From contig JAESUZ010002878.1 in the NCBI GenBank assembly GCA_017311185.1, positions 310,001 to 374,000 on the forward strand: a DNA stretch of 64,000 nucleotides, written 5' to 3'. The translations under genes and the position numbers were made by a program. The notes beneath the pieces were generated by a model. The model ran no database searches, was not told the DNA's origin, and worked only from the letters and a program-made list of their open reading frames with translations. This document shows, in pieces, positions 11,315 to 22,848 of the stretch. The DNA comes from Proteles cristata cristata (lineage: Eukaryota; Chordata; Mammalia; Carnivora; Hyaenidae). Within the stretch, counting starts at the first letter, position 1; the number at the start of each line of letters is the position of its first letter.

Positions 11315-11690
11315 TCAATCAGAGTCCCACAGAAGATGGAATTGACCCCACATGGTTCACATAAAAATAACTTAATGAAAGGAATACATACAAAATTGTG
11401 GAAATAATTAAGGGATGAAACAAGAGTTGTCAAGGCATGGCCCCAAGAGACTATCAGTGTATAAAGCTGTTAGCACCTCCTGGAATAAAGAGATAAAAGA
11501 AAGAACTAGTATTGCCAAAACGTAGTGAGACGCAAGGACCTGAGGAGGTTTCTACCCAAGTCGACTGTTGTCTGAGAGGATTCAGCTAAGTGTAGAATAA
11601 ATACAAACTCCTATCCTCTGATTGTCTGTCAGTGGTTCCCATTACCAAATTCCTCGGAAGCCACTTAGATTTACTCTATCAATATTTTTA
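11315..11690 (-). repeat. Old eutherian interspersed repeat (probable, family unnamed)
   Basis: 'cagagtcccacagaagatgg', 'aacttaatgaaaggaatac' and 'tcagtggttcccattaccaa' followed by 'ggaagccacttag' fit, weakly, the same layout as the segment at 1.26-1.9 kb. Divergence is high and the ends are uncertain. Confidence 0.35.
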
Positions 11691-11837
11691 TGAATAAAGT
11701 TAATAGCAGTAAAATGTCACTATATGTCCAATATTAATACAATTAGCATATATAATGCATATATCCGTGAGAAATATAACAGGTAAAATACTTTAAAATG
11801 TAGTCATAAATGCTGAAAGCAATGTAAATAAAAATAT

Positions 11838-12065
11838 TTCACATATTTGAATATTTTAAATGTGTCAGGTACTTTCTAAATATTTAATTATATAAATAAG
11901 ATTTTATGTCTTTAGTCTTCAGTAATTGTAATGTAGTATCTATGAGTAGTATTTGTAGGAAACGGAGTCCCAGGAGGATTAAGGTCACACATGGCACTAA
12001 ATGAAAGAACAAGAATTGAAACTCAGGATTTCGTAGAGTCAGTGCAGTGTTGTCTATACCATGCT
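11838..12065 (+). repeat. MIR (tRNA-derived old SINE), plus strand
   Basis: 'gtgtcaggtactttctaaat', 'aggaaacggagtcccagga', 'ttaaggtcacacatggcact' and 'aattgaaactcaggatttcg' occur in MIR order (core, then 'ctgaggcacagagaggttaag... ggtcacacagct... ggattcgaaccc'). Strong divergence fits the known age of MIR. Confidence 0.65.
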
Positions 12066-12535
12066 TTAAGCTGCTTTAATTTTAAGATAGGCAGAATGGG
12101 TTTAATTACTCTTGTATTATAGTTTGTGGTATTAGAGGGTAACGCAAAAAGTCTCTACCCAAGGAGAAACCCAGGTGATGAACACCACGGCTGGGAGAAC
12201 AGCCTGAGTCTTCTGGCTCCGAGGCAAACCTTCCTCCCCATGTGCCCATTTCAGATTCTTCAAACGAGCCGTCACTCTGCCCATTGCTTCTTCCCACATG
12301 ATTATGCAGTAATTGCAGGGTTTAAATTATGTTTCAGTGTCTCCTTCCAACATTTCTCCTGCCCACTTTATGTACAATCAGCCTTAAAGAATTATGCAGA
12401 CATCGTGTTCAGGTTCCCTCAGTTGCAAATTGCTTTTTAATTCACTTAATTATAAAGGACATTTGTCTCTTCTCATATTCAGTAATCAAGTTTAAGGATG
12501 CAAGCAAAGGCATTGATCTTTAGCAATGCTTCTGC
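12066..12535. other. Unannotated sequence of mixed composition
   Basis: Somewhat richer in GC than its surroundings. A 104-codon plus-strand frame (12126-12440) overlaps a 63-codon minus-strand frame. Neither has motifs, a signal peptide or low-complexity coding bias that I can see. Confidence 0.4.
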
Positions 12536-12537
12536 AG

Positions 12538-12552
12538 CATATATATATATAA
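12538..12552. repeat. Short (AT)n
   Basis: A brief AT run ('atatatatatat') upstream of the CA and TG tracts. Confidence 0.8.
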
Positions 12553-12620
12553 CTTTATTATTTAATTTAATTTGTATATTTTGTTCTTCCCTACATTATA
12601 CACATAGATAGAGATCAATA

Positions 12621-12651
<31 letters not shown>

Positions 12652-12666
12652 CATAATAATCTACAG

Positions 12667-12715
<49 letters not shown>

Positions 12716-12716
12716 T
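12621..12716. repeat. (CA)n and (TG)n in inverted arrangement
   Basis: (CA)n at about 12621-12645 and, after a spacer of about 22 bp, (TG)n at about 12668-12716. On one strand the two tracts are complementary, so the region can fold as a long hairpin. Alternating purine-pyrimidine DNA of this kind can also take the Z form. Confidence 0.93.
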
Positions 12717-13315
12717 TCAACTCACAGCTATTGCTAGGGCCAAGCCGTTCTTACAAGGGAAATAGATAGAGCCATGTCTAGCCATGTCTTTTTCAGGAAG
12801 CAACAGGTCAATATTGCTTCTTCAAACTGTTCTGAGGTCCTTGAGCGTCCCTGTGCTCTAGACAACAGCTACTGGCCGCCTCTGCCATGTACTGAGACAC
12901 ATTGTCCTCTAAATCAAATAAATCAAATCAAATAAACTAAATTGATATAAACAAATGTCTGGACAAACACAGAGCACATAAACACCACTTCCTGGGCTGC
13001 TTCATAAGAGGTAACACAGGCTTGAAGATAGTCCGGGGTCAGATCCTGATGATGGGAAGACCTCCCTGACCATGTTCTCTCCCATGTGCTTACCAAACCC
13101 CCCTTCTTTTGCAATGGGAGCCTGTAGGCCACCACCACCAATCTGCTGTGCTCATTTCCTGACAGAACAACAACCATTTTCTTCCTTTAAGACTAATCTA
13201 GAATCTTATGTATTTCAAATGTATAGGAAAAAATATTTTTTCTCATTTCTGTGAGTTCATGATGGTTGTTAATTCAGACATTAAAAACCAGAATAATTTT
13301 GAGACTGTGTATTTG
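12717..13315. other. Unannotated sequence
   Basis: Nothing recognised apart from a short 'aaatcaaat' reiteration near 12912-12935. Opposed frames at 12923-13177 (minus) and 13072-13254 (plus) are treated as chance. Confidence 0.45.
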
Positions 13316-13319
13316 ACTC

Positions 13320-13905
13320 ATTCAATTCATCTATCTCTGTTTCTTCTCTGAGCACCTAGTACTGTTGCAGGTGCTCTGGACACGTAAGTCAAAAAAATAC
13401 ATGAAACTGCTACCCTCTGAGAGCTGATGATATAATCAGGGGAAACAAACCACTGAGACAGTAAGACGTATGCTGTAAAGCGTGTTAAAAGTTAGTGTGT
13501 CCTATGGAGAAAAGTAAAACAGGCATGGAAGAGAGGGGTAGGTTTTGCAGTGTTAAATAAAGGAGTCAGGTGGGCACTCAATGAGAAAATGCTCTTTTAG
13601 TAGAAATGAAGGAGGTGCCTGAGTGAGCCATCAGTGTCTTGTGTGGAAAAAAAGTATTTTAGGCAGAGGGAGCCGCCAGAACCGCCTTCCTGCATGAGTG
13701 TATTCAGGAATCATGAGAAGGTCACGAAAGAGGAGGGAACTAACAGAACAGGAGGTAACGTAGGATATGAGGTGACAGGGCAGCAAGGTTTGGGTGGGGA
13801 TGGGGCCCTTCATGATGACAGAAGGAAAACCATAAGAAGAACTGAGCAGAGGAATAAATGACATAAAACTGGCACTGGAATGGAGACTCTCCTTTCTAGA
13901 TTCTG
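13320..13905 (+). repeat. L2-type old repeat
   Basis: 'ctgagcacctagtactgttg', 'aggtgctctggacacg', 'tatggagaaaagtaaaacag', 'taggcagagggagccgccag' and 'gaggtgacagggcagcaagg' follow the same order as the element at 4.9-5.8 kb. The 106-codon minus and 75-codon plus frames within it are incidental. Confidence 0.5.
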
Positions 13906-14369
13906 TATTACCCATACGAGCAATGTGTATCCTTGTTTTTTCCAAACACATATTAGAACATATTAGGGCGCCTGGCTCCAGGAACAGCTTTCACTTCATA
14001 TTAATTGAATAACTGACTTTACTTTACTCTTATGAAGTAAAAATACAATTTTAAATGAGCAGAAATATACTTAATATGAAAATTTTATTGCTGTTGTGCT
14101 CAAAACATGCTAAGGCTTAAGATTTCAGCACAAGGATTTGCATCCCCTTGTGAAAATTAGATATATATTGGTAAAATATCAGACTTATATTATTATTTGA
14201 TAATACTCCAATTCTCCTACACCAATAGAGTTTAAAATAAGGTTGAAACAGCTCCCCAGAGCTTCTAGGTTATACAGTAGCTGATCTCTACAATTACGCA
14301 GGTTATGTAAAAAAGAAAAATTACCTTAACCAGATCATTTCGACTAATTTAGTCAATATTCAAACATCA
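13906..14369. other. Unannotated AT-rich sequence
   Basis: Nothing recognised. A 10-base match to the SINE head near 13965 is too short to count. Confidence 0.5.
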
Positions 14370-14370
14370 C

Positions 14371-14890
14371 TGTGATTGTTAATTTTGTGTCAACTTGACT
14401 GGCTAAGGCAGGCACAGACAGCTGGTAAAACATTATTTCTAGATGTGTCCAGGAAGCTGTTACCAGAGGAGATCAGCATTAGAATATGAGAGCTGAGTGA
14501 GGCAGATGCCCTTCCTAGTGTGAGTGGGTACCATCCGATCTGCTGAAGGCCTAAAGGGAACAAAAAGGCAGAGGAAGGGTGTATTTGCTCTTCTTTTGTT
14601 TGAGCTATGACTCCTCCTCCTCCTACCGTCAGGCATTGGCATTTCTAGTTTTCTGGGCTTCAGACTGGGCTGTGGTCTTCTATCATTGCTCGCCCCTGGT
14701 TTGCAGGCCTTTGAACTCAGACTGAATTACATCACTGGCTTTCCTGGTTCTCCATCTTCAAGAGAGGAGGTGGTATGACTTCTCGGCCTCCCTTATAACA
14801 TGAACCAGTTCCTGTAACAAATCTCTTCGTGTAGATGTACAGCGGGGAGAGATTTCTTATTGGTTCTGTTTCTTTGGAGAATCCTAATAC
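14371..14890 (+). repeat. Old eutherian interspersed repeat, plus-strand copy (family unnamed)
   Basis: It starts 'ttaattttgtgtcaacttga' and ends 'ggttctgtttctttggagaa' then 'tcctaatac', with 'tgctgaaggcctaaagggaa' and a GC-richer body between. It is the opposite-strand counterpart of 7488-8020. It is almost complete at both ends as I remember the family, so it is the better copy for classification. Confidence 0.65.
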
Positions 14891-14895
14891 ACTCA

Positions 14896-17800
14896 CATAC
14901 TTCTTAATACTGACATATTTACCATGCTATCATGGTGATGGAAAAAATAATTAGGATATTGCAAATAAAAAATAAAATTTTGAACTGATTTTTAAATATC
15001 TAGGTCCATAAAGGCCAAGAAAGTGTTAAAGAACTGATAGAATTACACTTAAAGCAATTGACAATGAGTATTTTTCCGGCAGAGTGAGACCAGTTAAAAA
15101 TTAAAGAAAAAGAGATAATGAAACTTATAAAAAGACAATGATGTGCATATCAAAGATTAAGTTAGACACTTGAAAAATTTGATAAAACACTCTAATATTC
15201 TTCTTTAAAAATGGCAACCTTTATGATCATATTGAAAGTCAAATATGAATTAAAATATGCTAATCTCATATATTTTATCTTAAAATTATGTAAAACATTT
15301 ACACTTGAGTGATTTTAGTTGAATTAACATTTCAATATAAATAAATAATTGTTAATAAAAGATTTTAAATTTTCCGTAAATTTTTATTTTTATTTCTAGA
15401 GAAAAACATACAATCCATTTTTATACCATCTTCTGTAAAATATCAGTCCCCATTTCAAGTTAAACTATTTAAGCAGTGAGTCTTTCCTGCACTGATTATT
15501 CCTAGCTATTTAGAATTTTCTGTATGGCATTTAAATACAGTGAAGTATTCAATAATATTTTACTGTCTCAAATATAATAGTGGTTTTTTAAATATTCTTA
15601 TTTGACCCTAAGTTAGCCATGGTGTTCTTTAAACTATTGCTTACAGACCTTTGATTAACTCAAAGAAGGGAACAAATTCTTATTAACCCACAAAGTATAT
15701 TTTGCCAATTATATACCATTCACTTCACTAAATGACCAAATAAAAGAAAATAAAATAAATAAAAATAAAATATAAAAAGCATTATAAAACTTTAATACTT
15801 TTAAGTAGGTTATTACACCAAGTTATAGAACAAGTTATAAAGTTCCCAAGGGACAAAGTCATAATTTAAACTCAAGTTTTTCTGATTGCAAGGTTGATTT
15901 TGACACTTTTTCTCATTGCCATAATATGAATACATGTTCAACTGCCAACCTGTTTTCTCCTAAAATCCATAAATGATTTGTAGAAAAGTAAGTCAAACAT
16001 TTGAATCTGTTTTTACATGGTTATTGAGTTAACTTTTTACAATTACTATAATGAAAGAACAGAAACAAAAATCAAACTTGGCTCTCAACATATTTCATAG
16101 CTTTTATGACTAACCACAAAATTAGTTACAGATATATAATTTGTAATTCGTTTTCTTTTTGTAATACAGGTATGTAAGGTTTTGAGTATCCCTCAAAAGA
16201 TTGGTAAAAACTCAACCAACCAACTACCTGGCAAGTACGGTTTGAGTATAATATGGTCACACTGTGCTAATACTATTTGTGACCAAAACAAAACAAAACA
16301 ACAATAATTTTCTTAAGGAATTTACAGTAAAGTTGATGACATAGGTGTGTGTCTGTGTAGTGTGTGTGTGTGTAAGAAAATTTGACATTTTAACGTTATT
16401 TAAAACAAATACTAAATTGTCTTAGTGAAAGAAATGTTTAAATTCTTTTAGTAACACTTTTATTCTAATTTTTGAAGTTATGGTAATTGTTACTGTAATT
16501 TACATCTTACCATCATCTTGAAGACTCTCCTTCTACAAAAGAGTACCAATTGAAGGGTACAAGGTTGGCTCCAAAGTTTAAACCTTGACAAAAGATAATC
16601 TTTTCCACCAAGTTACCCCTAAGGACAGATAACCATTATGAGTTGAAAACCAGAAGCTAGGCTTTGTTGCTATTCTAAGACAAATACATCTAGTCATAAG
16701 AGAAAAGGTGATTGTTTCTCACAGAGCTATCCATATGTTCTTCTCACATTTATGGGTTTAGAAAAATGAATGGAACAATCCATAACCTAATGAATAAAAT
16801 GCATAGAGAAGAGAATTGCAGAATGTTGACAAATGAAAATCTCCACAGTCACGGTTAGAAATTGGCATTGGACAGAGCCATCAACATTAAATGCCAGGAG
16901 CTCACTACAAAAAGGGCTCAAGATGTTTAACTGTAGGCATATTTAGTTTTCTAATTCAGCCAAATTTCAACACATGCTGGAGACTGTTGTAATAGAGGAA
17001 CGTTCCACTATATGTTTTGACATCCAACTTGGCAACTCTGAAAGTCAGGCTCTGAAAGATACAGTACAGAAAGGAAGGCTGAAGGATCAGTTTTTCTTCA
17101 TTTTTATGAAAGATATGTAATGGTCTTGATGTGAATCCAGCCCTAAAATGTTATTGGCACAAAATACCACAAATTATCCAGATTTCTTTTGCCAAAGCCA
17201 CATGGAAACTGAAGCTGTTTTCCAGATTTTTTTTTTTAAATTTTGGAAATGGTAAGCTTAATGACCATTAAGGCTCTGCATGACTTTGGCAATAAGATGT
17301 TAATACAAAACAGTAACGTAAAAATAACACGAATATTAAAACCACAGGTTCTTGTTGTCCTGATCTTTGCCTCCATTTGTAAAACCTGTTTTTTGCGGGG
17401 AGGGGGCGGGGGGACAGATATTAAACTCTCTAAAAAGAAAAACTGGTTCATAATCAGTGCTTGACTTAGAAATTGAATTGTTTATTTTTCAAATCTTCTC
17501 ATGGACACAGCATTACTTGTTTGTATCGCTTAGGTATTGAAACTTATGGGCAGGCAGAGGTATCCTTTCAAAAAATGAGCACCATCTTTTACTCTACTCC
17601 CTAACAACAAAACAATTACACACACAATTGAAATTGGCACCAGATGTATTTTTAAACATTCAGATGTAATCTCTTGTTTCCTTAATTCCAAATAAACTTT
17701 TAGAGCTAGAATATGACAAATAAAAGGTACTCATGACAAGATCCTTGTTATCAAAATTATAAATTTATTTTTGCCCCAACTTTTTCTTTGTTTCCTTTTC

Positions 17801-18495
17801 TCTTGGCACAACACTTGCCAAATTATTCCTGGGAGCGGCCCCACCCAAGCTCTTGTTTTCATAAGTCAGTGAAAGAAAAGTATAATGATCATATGGCTTT
17901 TCAACAGAGAGATGAAACATTTGATTATATTTCCATAAATCCCATAAATTCTAGTGAAAATCAGTTGTTTTAAAAGCATGTTCATGAATATCCATCAGAA
18001 TATTTTTCATGTTACTTCGGGTACTATGATGAATATATCTGATTTAAATTAAAATCTATCATTGTTTTGATTTCTACTGTTCAATTTTTATTTTCTCCTT
18101 ATTCAGGAAAGTAATGGTTACAATTAAACATTTTAATACATAGCTTATTAACCATAAATGTAGCCTTCCGTTAGAGATTGGCCTGTACAAAAATTACAGG
18201 ATACATGACTTGCTATGAAATACCATTCTTTGAGAGCATGCAGTGTGTGTGAATCACAGTAAGGAATTCAGCACCAGTGATGACAAATGACATAGGTTGA
18301 TAATATTCTGGAGCGTTTTAAAAGTTATCTTTATACATCATATGTTAAACACAGAACACATCCATTATGTATAACAAACACACGTGTTGTTTATTATACT
18401 TGCCATTCAATTCAAAAGTTTGCTTTTGAGGCTTTGCAATTAAAAAAAAATATTCTATAAGATTATTGCTATTACGCATATATCTACTGTGGCTT
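14896..18495. other. Long AT-rich stretch, no gene or repeat recognised
   Basis: About 3.6 kb read on both strands. Only short simple repeats (TG at about 16346-16374) and a G-run cluster at 17397-17413 stand out. Frames of 60-73 codons at 17236-17464 (both strands) and 17788-17973 show no family motif. Heavily decayed LINE sequence could be hidden here. Confidence 0.45.
16346..16374. repeat. Interrupted (TG)n
   Basis: Short TG run broken by 'ctg' and 'ag'. Confidence 0.85.
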
Positions 18496-18497
18496 TG

Positions 18498-18737
18498 TTT
18501 TGATTATAGATAGATAGGTACATAGATAGATAGATGATCGATAGATCTATATATATGTGTGTATATATATATGTGTGTATGTGTATAAGTTTATAAGAAT
18601 ATATGCATATATATGCCAAGTATATAAGTATACTTTGATTATAGATAGATAGATAGATAAATGTATATATATGTGTGTGTGTGTAAGTTTATAAGAATAT
18701 GTGCATATATATGCAAAGTATATAGGTATATAATTTT
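18498..18737. repeat. Two-copy tandem duplication containing GATA and TATG microsatellites
   Basis: Copy 1 is 18498-18633 and copy 2 about 18634-18737. Each runs 'tttgattatagatagatag', an AT/TG-rich stretch, 'taagtttataagaatat', 'gcatatatatgc' and 'aagtatata'. Copy 2 has a shorter internal microsatellite, which explains the length difference of about 30 bp. Confidence 0.85.
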
Positions 18738-19326
18738 ACATGTATATGAAATTCCACAAATGAATTTTGGGCCAAACATTGATGCACAGAAACTCAAACA
18801 CTGATGCAGAATATTGATGCATATACAGAGCTATAGTCCTCTAAGTTCCAATGTATGAGAATTGGAAACCTAGAAAGCTTTAATAATATGAACCTCTTTG
18901 TCTTGAGATTTCTAATATATGAATAGCACATCTGCCTACCATACTCTGCTTTTAAAGTATCAAATTATCTTTTCCTTTGCTGTCACTTCTCCATTTTTAC
19001 CTTATGTCTATACTGTTCTTCGCTTTCTTTCTTTGGAAATCTCTACTTCTCTTAAGGCTTCAGGTTTTATTTCTCAGAGAATTCCATGACTTGGAATTAC
19101 CAAGTAATATATTTTTATGGAGTGTTCATTCATTTTCTGGTTTTAAAAAGTCAGGTTATTTAGACAGGGTGAGCTAGTTTCTCCAGCTGTGTTATGTACC
19201 TTTTTGTTCATAGTTCATTACTATTGACAAAATGGGATAAAGCAAGAGCCAAACAATTTTTGAGATATACTGGTGATATAAAAGTGAGATTTGGCCAGAA
19301 TCATAAACTAAGTAACATGAATATCA
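18738..19326. other. Unannotated sequence
   Basis: Nothing recognised. A 66-codon hydrophobic plus frame (18977-19177) lies in T-rich DNA and is treated as chance. Confidence 0.5.
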
Positions 19327-19341
19327 CTAGCTGATTTTTTT

Positions 19342-19562
19342 TTAATTTTTTTTAATGCTTTATTTCTAGGAGAGAGAGAGAGAGAGAGACAGCGTGAGCA
19401 GGGGAGGGTCAGAGAGGGAGGGAGTCACAGACTGAAACAGGCTCCAGGCTCTGAGCTGGCAGTCAGCACAGAGCCCGACGCGGGGCTCGAACCCACGAAC
19501 CGCGAGATCATGACCCAAGCGAAAGTCGGACGCTTAACCGACTAAGCCACCCAGGCGCCCCT
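19342..19562 (-). mobile_element. SINEC, young type, minus strand, perfect 15-bp TSD
   Basis: Complement of the young type: 'tttatttctaggagagag', 'gactgaaacaggctccaggc', intact B-box complement 'gcggggctcgaacccacgaa' and intact head 'ctaagccacccaggcgcccc'. The duplication ctagctgattttttt at 19327-19341 and 19563-19577 is perfect. Confidence 0.97.
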
Positions 19563-19577
19563 CTAGCTGATTTTTTT

Positions 19578-20482
19578 AAAAAAATAAATGTGAAAGAATT
19601 TTTTAAGATCAGATTGCTTATGTTCAAATTAACATTGGAGAGCTTCAGAAGATGTTTTTTAAAGAAAAGAAGGCATCCTTCAGGATGATAAAACAGAAGT
19701 AAAATAGAAAATATATGTGACTTCCAACTTTGAAAGATATTCACAATAAATAGCTATTTCCACTCTTTTCTGCACTATAAAATGTAAATGCTGATTTATG
19801 TTAAAGCTACTTTGCTGATTGCAACTATATGCATCATACTCCAGTTTATGACAACGCATACGTATTTAATGCAAGCTATTTAGAATTCTCATGAACAATG
19901 CAGGAATGGCCACTAGCTTATATAGTACATGACAATGTGCATGACTGCTCAGGAACCATCTTGCCTGGACATGCACACGTGGGCAGAGGTGACCTAAATT
20001 CTGGTGCCCGTTTCAAGATGAACTCGTCTATAGCATTTTATCCTTAGCTGCCTAAACTTTGATTGCTTGGGGGATATAGGCAGTTGGATTAAAAGACTTA
20101 CAAAAATACATAAGCAATTCTGACCTCTCATTTTAGCCAAAAGGCTGATTACTAAAGGCTGAATCTTTTAATTTACATATTCTGCAAACACTTTAAATTC
20201 AGATTAAAATGCAAACTTGAAATCTTTCAGAAAAACCAGGACTGTCTTCAAATACTCACCCCCCACGTTTTAAAAAAATTAGTGGTGGCAAAATTTAAAC
20301 ACGTGCCCAAGATTAAACAACAGTTATCACTTAACAAGCTTTGCAGATTTTTTTCTTAATGGATATTTATGTCACTTTTTCCATTATATGTTACCTACAT
20401 TTTACTCAGGTCTTCATTACAAGAATATAGCAAAAAGATTCTAAATGGTCCTTCTTCCTCTAACCTCTACTATATGAAATTC
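19578..20482. other. Unannotated AT-rich sequence
   Basis: No repeat or gene recognised on either strand. Confidence 0.5.
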
Positions 20483-20499
20483 ACATTCATAGAAGTTTT

Positions 20500-20749
20500 T
20501 TTTTATTAAACATTGGTCTGTGATGATTTCTTTTTTTTTTTTAATGTTTTATTTATTTCTAGGAGAGAGAGAGAGACAGCGCGAGCAGGGGAGGGTCAGA
20601 GAGAGAGGGAGTCACAGACTGAAACAGGCTCCAAGCTCTGAGCTGGCAGTCAGCACAGAGCCCGAGGCGGGGCTCGAACCCACAAACCGCGAGATCATGA
20701 CCCAAGCGAAAGTCGGACACTTAACCGACTAAGCCACCCAGGTGCCCCA
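20500..20749 (-). mobile_element. SINEC, young type, with apparent 3' transduced sequence
   Basis: The SINE body occupies about 20531-20749 on the minus strand. Its A tail is followed not by the target-site duplication but by a 26-nt non-SINE segment (20505-20530) and then a second A run. Only then comes the duplication acattcatagaagtttt (20483-20499), matching acattcataaaagtttt at 20750-20766 with one mismatch. The inserted unit is therefore SINE, A run, 26 nt, A run. Confidence 0.93.
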
Positions 20750-20782
20750 ACATTCATAAAAGTTTTACAAATGGTCAGTATT

Positions 20783-20860
20783 CATAAATAATATCCAATT
20801 CGTAAATAATATCCAAATGCTGTGAGTAGGATACTACTGTGAGTAGTATCCGCTGTGATC
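20783..20860. repeat. Two adjacent short tandem duplications
   Basis: 'taaataatatccaa' occurs twice in neighbouring ~18-bp units (about 20784-20817). 'ctgtgagtag' then occurs twice, with 'ctgtga' a third time, in units of about 16-17 bp (about 20820-20858). Confidence 0.75.
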
Positions 20861-21281
20861 TCTTCTATTGCACCTACATACTGCATATTCATGTTCCACA
20901 ATTCTTCTACTTTTAAACTCAGCTCATCTGACTTTTGCATTTTTCCATAAACATTCCTTTATTCAAACTCCTGATTGCCCTCTGCCATTTCTCCTCTTCC
21001 CTTCAATTTTTCAGGATCTGCTTATTCTTTAAGGTGTAGACATGCAAGCATTTTCCTCCCATGAAAGCTTGCATAACATATCTAGGCAACATCCCCTCCC
21101 TAAATAATGGCAAATGCATGGCTCTCGTCATTCATTTGTCACCAGCAATACAAGATAGCACATGATACTTTTAATTTTCTGAATAGGATCTGATTTTGAA
21201 ATACCTACAATCATCTTGAAGGATTATTGTGTATTTTCTGATAGAGAAGTGCATGGCTTGAATTAGTTAGCTTTTTGATGC
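20861..21281. other. Unannotated sequence
   Basis: Nothing recognised. Confidence 0.5.
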
Positions 21282-21765
21282 ATAACTGCATTAGTTTGTG
21301 AGGGATGCCGTAGTGAATACCACCAGTGAATGGCTTAAACAGTAGAAATTTATTGTCTAAGTTCTAGAAGCTAGAAAATTAAGAACAAGGTGTTGACAAG
21401 TTCGGTTCTTTCTGAGAACTTTGAGAGAGAATACATTCCACGCCACTCCCCTCACTTCTGGTGATATGGTGTCCGTCTTTGGCATTCCTCATCATGTAGA
21501 AACGTCATTCTGATCTCTGCCTTCATGGTCACATGGTGTTCTCTCTATGAGTATGTCCGTGTCTATACTTCCTCTTTCTATAAGGACACAAGTCACAGTG
21601 GATAATTGGGTGGGGGCCCATCTAACTCCAGTATGGCCTCATCTGACTTTAATTACATTTGTAACAATTCTATTTCCAAATAAGGTCCCAGTCTAGATAC
21701 TAGAGGTTAGAATTTCAACATATGGATTGGTGGCAATAGAAAAGGGAAACAGTTCAACCTATGAC
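21282..21765 (-). repeat. Old eutherian interspersed repeat (family unnamed)
   Basis: Landmarks in order: 'gtagaaatttattgtctaag', 'aacaaggtgttgacaagttc', 'tctgccttcatggtcacatg', 'ataaggacacaagtcacagt', 'tatttccaaataaggtccca' and 'tagaatttcaacatatggat'. These match a very common old mammalian repeat with the same order. The class is not assigned from memory. Confidence 0.65.
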
Positions 21766-21774
21766 CATAAGAAA

Positions 21775-22205
21775 GCATGCATGGTGATGTCATAAAACAA
21801 CAGCCATTGATTTAGCTCCTGATTCAGTGGGTCAGCAGTTCTTTGGCGTTCAGCTGGCCAGTTCTTTCAGCCTCAAAGGTAAACATTCATTCATCTACTC
21901 GGCAGACAGTCAGTCAGCTGGGAAGCTCTGTTTTGAGGCTGGCTGGCTGTCAGCTGGAAAAACAAGAGCAGTTGGGTCACAAATCTTTCATCATCCAACA
22001 GACTAACTCAGAACTTTTTATATGGTGATTGGGCAAGTTTTCAAAGGGGAGAGCAAAATTATGAAAGGCTGTTTTGAAACCTGGTTCAGAGTCGGCACAA
22101 TGCCGCTTTGGCCACAGTAAGCCACAAGGTGAGGTCAAACTCAAGAGTGTGGGAAACACATTCCACCTGTTGAAGGAGAAGCTGCAAATCATACTCTAAA
22201 AGGAT
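21775..22205. repeat. Old interspersed repeat (probable)
   Basis: 'ctgattcagtgggtcagcag', 'ctggctggctgtcagctgg' and 'ggagaagctgcaaatc' follow the order of another old eutherian repeat ('...gtgggtcaggaattt...ggctgtcagctgg...agaagctgcaagg...'). The middle part is diverged. Confidence 0.4.
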
Positions 22206-22833
22206 ATATGGGGACATTTTCAATCAGTTTTTGCACACCTTTCCTCATATAGCTCAATATCTCATACACTACTATCTCTGAAATATATGTCATGGTTATT
22301 GCTTTTTAACGTATTGTAATGTAAATTTACTCTGAGTTTTCTCTGTCTCTTTATTCCAGAGCTAACATGATAAACATCAACGTGATGGCTCTAAGCCATC
22401 TGAATTCCAAATATAACCTGATTAGTCTAGTATCATTTATACTTGTTTACTAGAAATATGGAAACAGAATTTTTAAAAAGACCCTAGAGTATAGAAGTAG
22501 GACACATTGAGTCATGATGATGTAAGTGTAAATGTGTATATTGGAAGTCAAGAAACATGAGAGCGGAATAAATACTTAGGAAAGCATATCATATATGATT
22601 CAAGTGAAAAATAAACAAAAGAGCAAAAACAAAACCTATTGCTGATTCACTAATATTAAAATGACTACAGAACAAAAAAATTGTCTGTAGAGGATCTGGA
22701 GCTTATTGCCGGAGCTTTATTGTGTTTACATAACCCTATACACTGGAGATGTGAGTCATCTGAATAACAGAAGGACCTGTCATACTCAACAGATAGAATT
22801 ATTTATTAAGCTTCTTATGTTCTCAGTTACGAG
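22206..22833. other. Unannotated sequence
   Basis: Nothing recognised. Confidence 0.5.
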
Positions 22834-22848
22834 TTTATCAAATCTATG

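Noticed and set aside
13960..13980. Match to the SINE head ('gggcgcctgg')
   Set aside because: Only about 10 bases and no continuation into the A box.
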